Shown here: one piece after another, positions 4,586-6,339 of the stretch
Layout of the letters: every line of letters begins with the position of its first letter
Numbering within the stretch: position 1 is the stretch's first letter
NCBI GenBank assembly: GCA_016181905.1
Contig: JACOYM010000060.1
Location: 1-6,339 of the forward strand
Direction of reading: 5' to 3'
Source: Candidatus Pacearchaeota archaeon
GTDB taxonomy: Archaea > Nanobdellota > Nanobdellia > Pacearchaeales > GW2011-AR1
DNA: 6,339 nucleotides
Notes under the pieces: model-generated
Told to the model about the DNA's origin: nothing
Database searches by the model: none
Seen by the model: only the letters and a program-made list of their open reading frames with translations
Made by a program: the position numbers and the translations under genes

Positions 4586-6339
4586 TAAAAATGCATAATA
4601 AATCAAAAAACAACAGCAGAAAGATAAAGGGAACAAAAGAGCTGAAGGAAAAAAAGGCAATCTCTTTATTTGAGATTGCAATAATGATAATATCAACATT
4701 TGCTTTTGCATTTTTGGTTGCATTGGCAACGCCGAGTGAAAGCGGCTTTGGAATTGCTGAAACTGCAAAGGCGCAAGAGGTTTCTGTCTGCTGTGAGAAA
4801 ACAACATCTGGGGCATGGTGCCAGAATGCGCCTGAAACTGACTGCGATACAAGCAATGGATTAAGGACAACTCCTTCATCATGCGAGGCAACATCATTCT
4901 GCAAGCAGGGATGCTGTTATGACAGCAATGAGGGAACATGCGCTGAAAATACTCCTCAAAAGGTATGTGATGATGCGCAGGGCGCATGGAGCGACAGCGC
5001 AGAGTGCAGCATTCCACAATGCAGTTTAGGATGCTGTGTCATAAGCACACAGGCAGCATTTGTCTCTCTTGTAAGATGCAAAAAATTATCTGCATTTTAT
5101 GGGGTTGACACAGATTTCCGCTCAACAATAAAATCAGAGGATGCGTGCATAGCAATTGCCCAGTCACAGGACAGGGGGGCTTGTGTTTATGAAAAGGATT
5201 TTACAAATACATGCAAGTTCTCAACAAGGGCAGACTGCACAGAGACAAACTCAACATTCTACAAAGACAAGCTATGCACAGCAGAGGAGTTTGGCACAGA
5301 CTGCGGGCCTACAACAAAAACAACATGCATTGAAGGAAGCGATGAGGTTTATTTTGTAGATACATGCGGAAACCCTGCTAATATATATGACTCTGCGAAG
5401 ATAAATGACAATGATTATTGGACAAATGTTTATGCAAAAAGCGAAAGCTGCGGCTCAACATCAAGCACAGGAAATGCTGATTCTGCCTCCTGCGGAAACT
5501 GCGACTATTTGGCAGGAAGCATCTGTTCAAAGAGCGAGTTTGGAGGCGCAAAGGCAACATATGGAGATTATGTATGCAAGGATTTAAACTGCAAGGACAC
5601 AACTAATGGAGAAGACATGAAGCATGGGGAGACATGGTGCGCTTATGATTCTGAGACAGGGGATGGAAAGGATGCTGTTGGCTCAAGGCATTACAGGCAT
5701 ATTTGTGTTTCAGGAGAGGAGACAACAGAGCCGTGCGATGATTTCAGGCAGCAGACATGCGTTCAAGGTTCAATAGAAACATCAACAGGCGAGAGTTTCT
5801 CGCAGGCAGCATGCAGGTCAAACAGATGGCAGGACTGCATTGCACAGATAGAAAAAGAAGACTGCGAGAATACAGACAAAAGGGATTGCAGGTGGACAGC
5901 ATCAGGGGATAGTGTTGAGAATGGAACTATTGGATGTTCGGCAGATGTTCCTCCTGGGCTGGATTTCTGGAGCAGCGAGGGGGATTCAAAGGGAATATGC
6001 GCTGCTGCGACAAAAACATGCATTGTAAAATTTGAAAAGGGGCTTCTCAGCGGGGGATGGGAGTGCAAGGAAAACTGCGATTGCCTTAATGAGGACTGGG
6101 CGCAGAAGCAAAACAGCCTATGCACAGGCTTAGGCGACTGCGGCGGCTATGTTAATTATGTAGGCAAATATACAGACGATGGATATGAATATACAATTGA
6201 TGGGGAAAAGAAAACAATCTCTGAAACAGGAGCTGATGTTGTGACATGGACTGGAAAGGTGATAAAAGCCCTGGCGAGCAAGGCAACTGGGAAGGCGATA
6301 AGTGGGATGGTACCAAGAGAGGATGTTACATTTGATGAT
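4582..6339 (+). CDS. N-terminal part of a giant Cys-rich surface protein with prepilin-like anchor (3' partial)
   Basis: The frame runs open from ATG 4582 through the window end, giving 586 visible residues. A Lys/Asn/Arg-rich N-terminus leads into EKKAISLFEIAIMIISTF, a hydrophobic helix at about 27-49. If cut after Ala26, Glu31 is at +5, the type IV prepilin pattern. Alternatively, AKA-QE at 62-66 fits signal peptidase I. I count about 45 Cys, all after residue 69 and the last at 520, as CC, GCC, CxxC and CxC groupings (for example SFCKQGCCYD, QCSLGCCV, NCDCLNEDW). Dense disulfide bonding outside the cell is expected. The tail after 521 lacks Cys. The pattern matches giant Cys-rich proteins I associate with DPANN archaea, whose C-terminal halves resemble the gene ending at 2098. 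ATG 4582 overlaps the previous stop by ATGA. ATG 4591 is an alternative, and neither has a clear Shine-Dalgarno, so coupled translation is likely. Function is unknown; adhesion or host contact is a guess. Confidence 0.85.
   Translation, partial: MIKMHNKSKNNSRKIKGTKELKEKKAISLFEIAIMIISTFAFAFLVALATPSESGFGIAETAKAQEVSVCCEKTTSGAWCQNAPETDCDTSNGLRTTPSSCEATSFCKQGCCYDSNEGTCAENTPQKVCDDAQGAWSDSAECSIPQCSLGCCVISTQAAFVSLVRCKKLSAFYGVDTDFRSTIKSEDACIAIAQSQDRGACVYEKDFTNTCKFSTRADCTETNSTFYKDKLCTAEEFGTDCGPTTKTTCIEGSDEVYFVDTCGNPANIYDSAKINDNDYWTNVYAKSESCGSTSSTGNADSASCGNCDYLAGSICSKSEFGGAKATYGDYVCKDLNCKDTTNGEDMKHGETWCAYDSETGDGKDAVGSRHYRHICVSGEETTEPCDDFRQQTCVQGSIETSTGESFSQAACRSNRWQDCIAQIEKEDCENTDKRDCRWTASGDSVENGTIGCSADVPPGLDFWSSEGDSKGICAAATKTCIVKFEKGLLSGGWECKENCDCLNEDWAQKQNSLCTGLGDCGGYVNYVGKYTDDGYEYTIDGEKKTISETGADVVTWTGKVIKALASKATGKAISGMVPREDVTFDD

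Noticed and set aside
4481..5017. 178-codon minus-strand open frame
   Set aside because: It lies opposite the lipoprotein and Cys-rich genes, is rich in His/Gln/Cys from reverse reading of their codons, and has no promoter or ribosome site.
5763..6125. 120-codon minus-strand open frame
   Set aside because: It is a shadow of the Cys-rich coding region with no recognisable motif.
1..6339. CRISPR array, tRNA, rRNA, insertion sequence or integrase
   Set aside because: No regularly spaced direct repeats, tRNA-like folds, transposase motifs or terminal inverted repeats were seen on either strand.

Overview
The window looks like a stretch of archaeal genome, most likely from an uncultured DPANN-type lineage (Woesearchaeota/Pacearchaeota-like). 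Three things point this way. Two genes have archaeal TATA boxes placed for leaderless transcripts. Several proteins have archaeal-style membrane anchors, including pilin-like N-termini. The very large cysteine-rich and Ig-like surface proteins match a kind I associate with those genomes. The lineage is an inference, because no rRNA or tRNA gene is present. All five genes are on the + strand and almost no DNA is non-coding.

Layout. Positions 2-2098 hold the 3' part of a giant envelope protein gene whose start lies before the window. The visible part encodes hydrophobic segments, a Cys cluster and about four Ig-like repeats. A compact promoter region follows (2099-2164), with a 12-bp perfect inverted repeat placed symmetrically around a TATA box and a second palindrome at the predicted start of transcription. 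It drives a Fic-domain protein (2165-3082) with an intact catalytic motif and its own inhibitory motif. A second TATA box (3088-3096) then drives a tightly coupled operon. This contains a pilin-like membrane-anchored protein (3117-3911), a lipoprotein with a calcium-loop motif (3908-4585), and the 5' part of another giant protein with about 45 cysteines in its visible portion (from 4582, running off the end). Each junction in this operon is an ATGA stop/start overlap.

Working together. The operon genes all encode exported, membrane-tethered products and probably build one disulfide-stabilised surface structure. From memory of similar archaeal proteins, the first gene resembles the C-terminal half, and the last gene the N-terminal half, of the same giant protein family. 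The window would then join two paralogous copies, with a Fic enzyme and two small envelope proteins between them. This cannot be proved here because the visible parts do not overlap. The most distinctive points are the operator-like architecture of the Fic promoter, the matching 29-nt TATA-to-ATG spacing that moves two gene starts, and the prepilin-like N-terminus on a giant Cys-rich protein.
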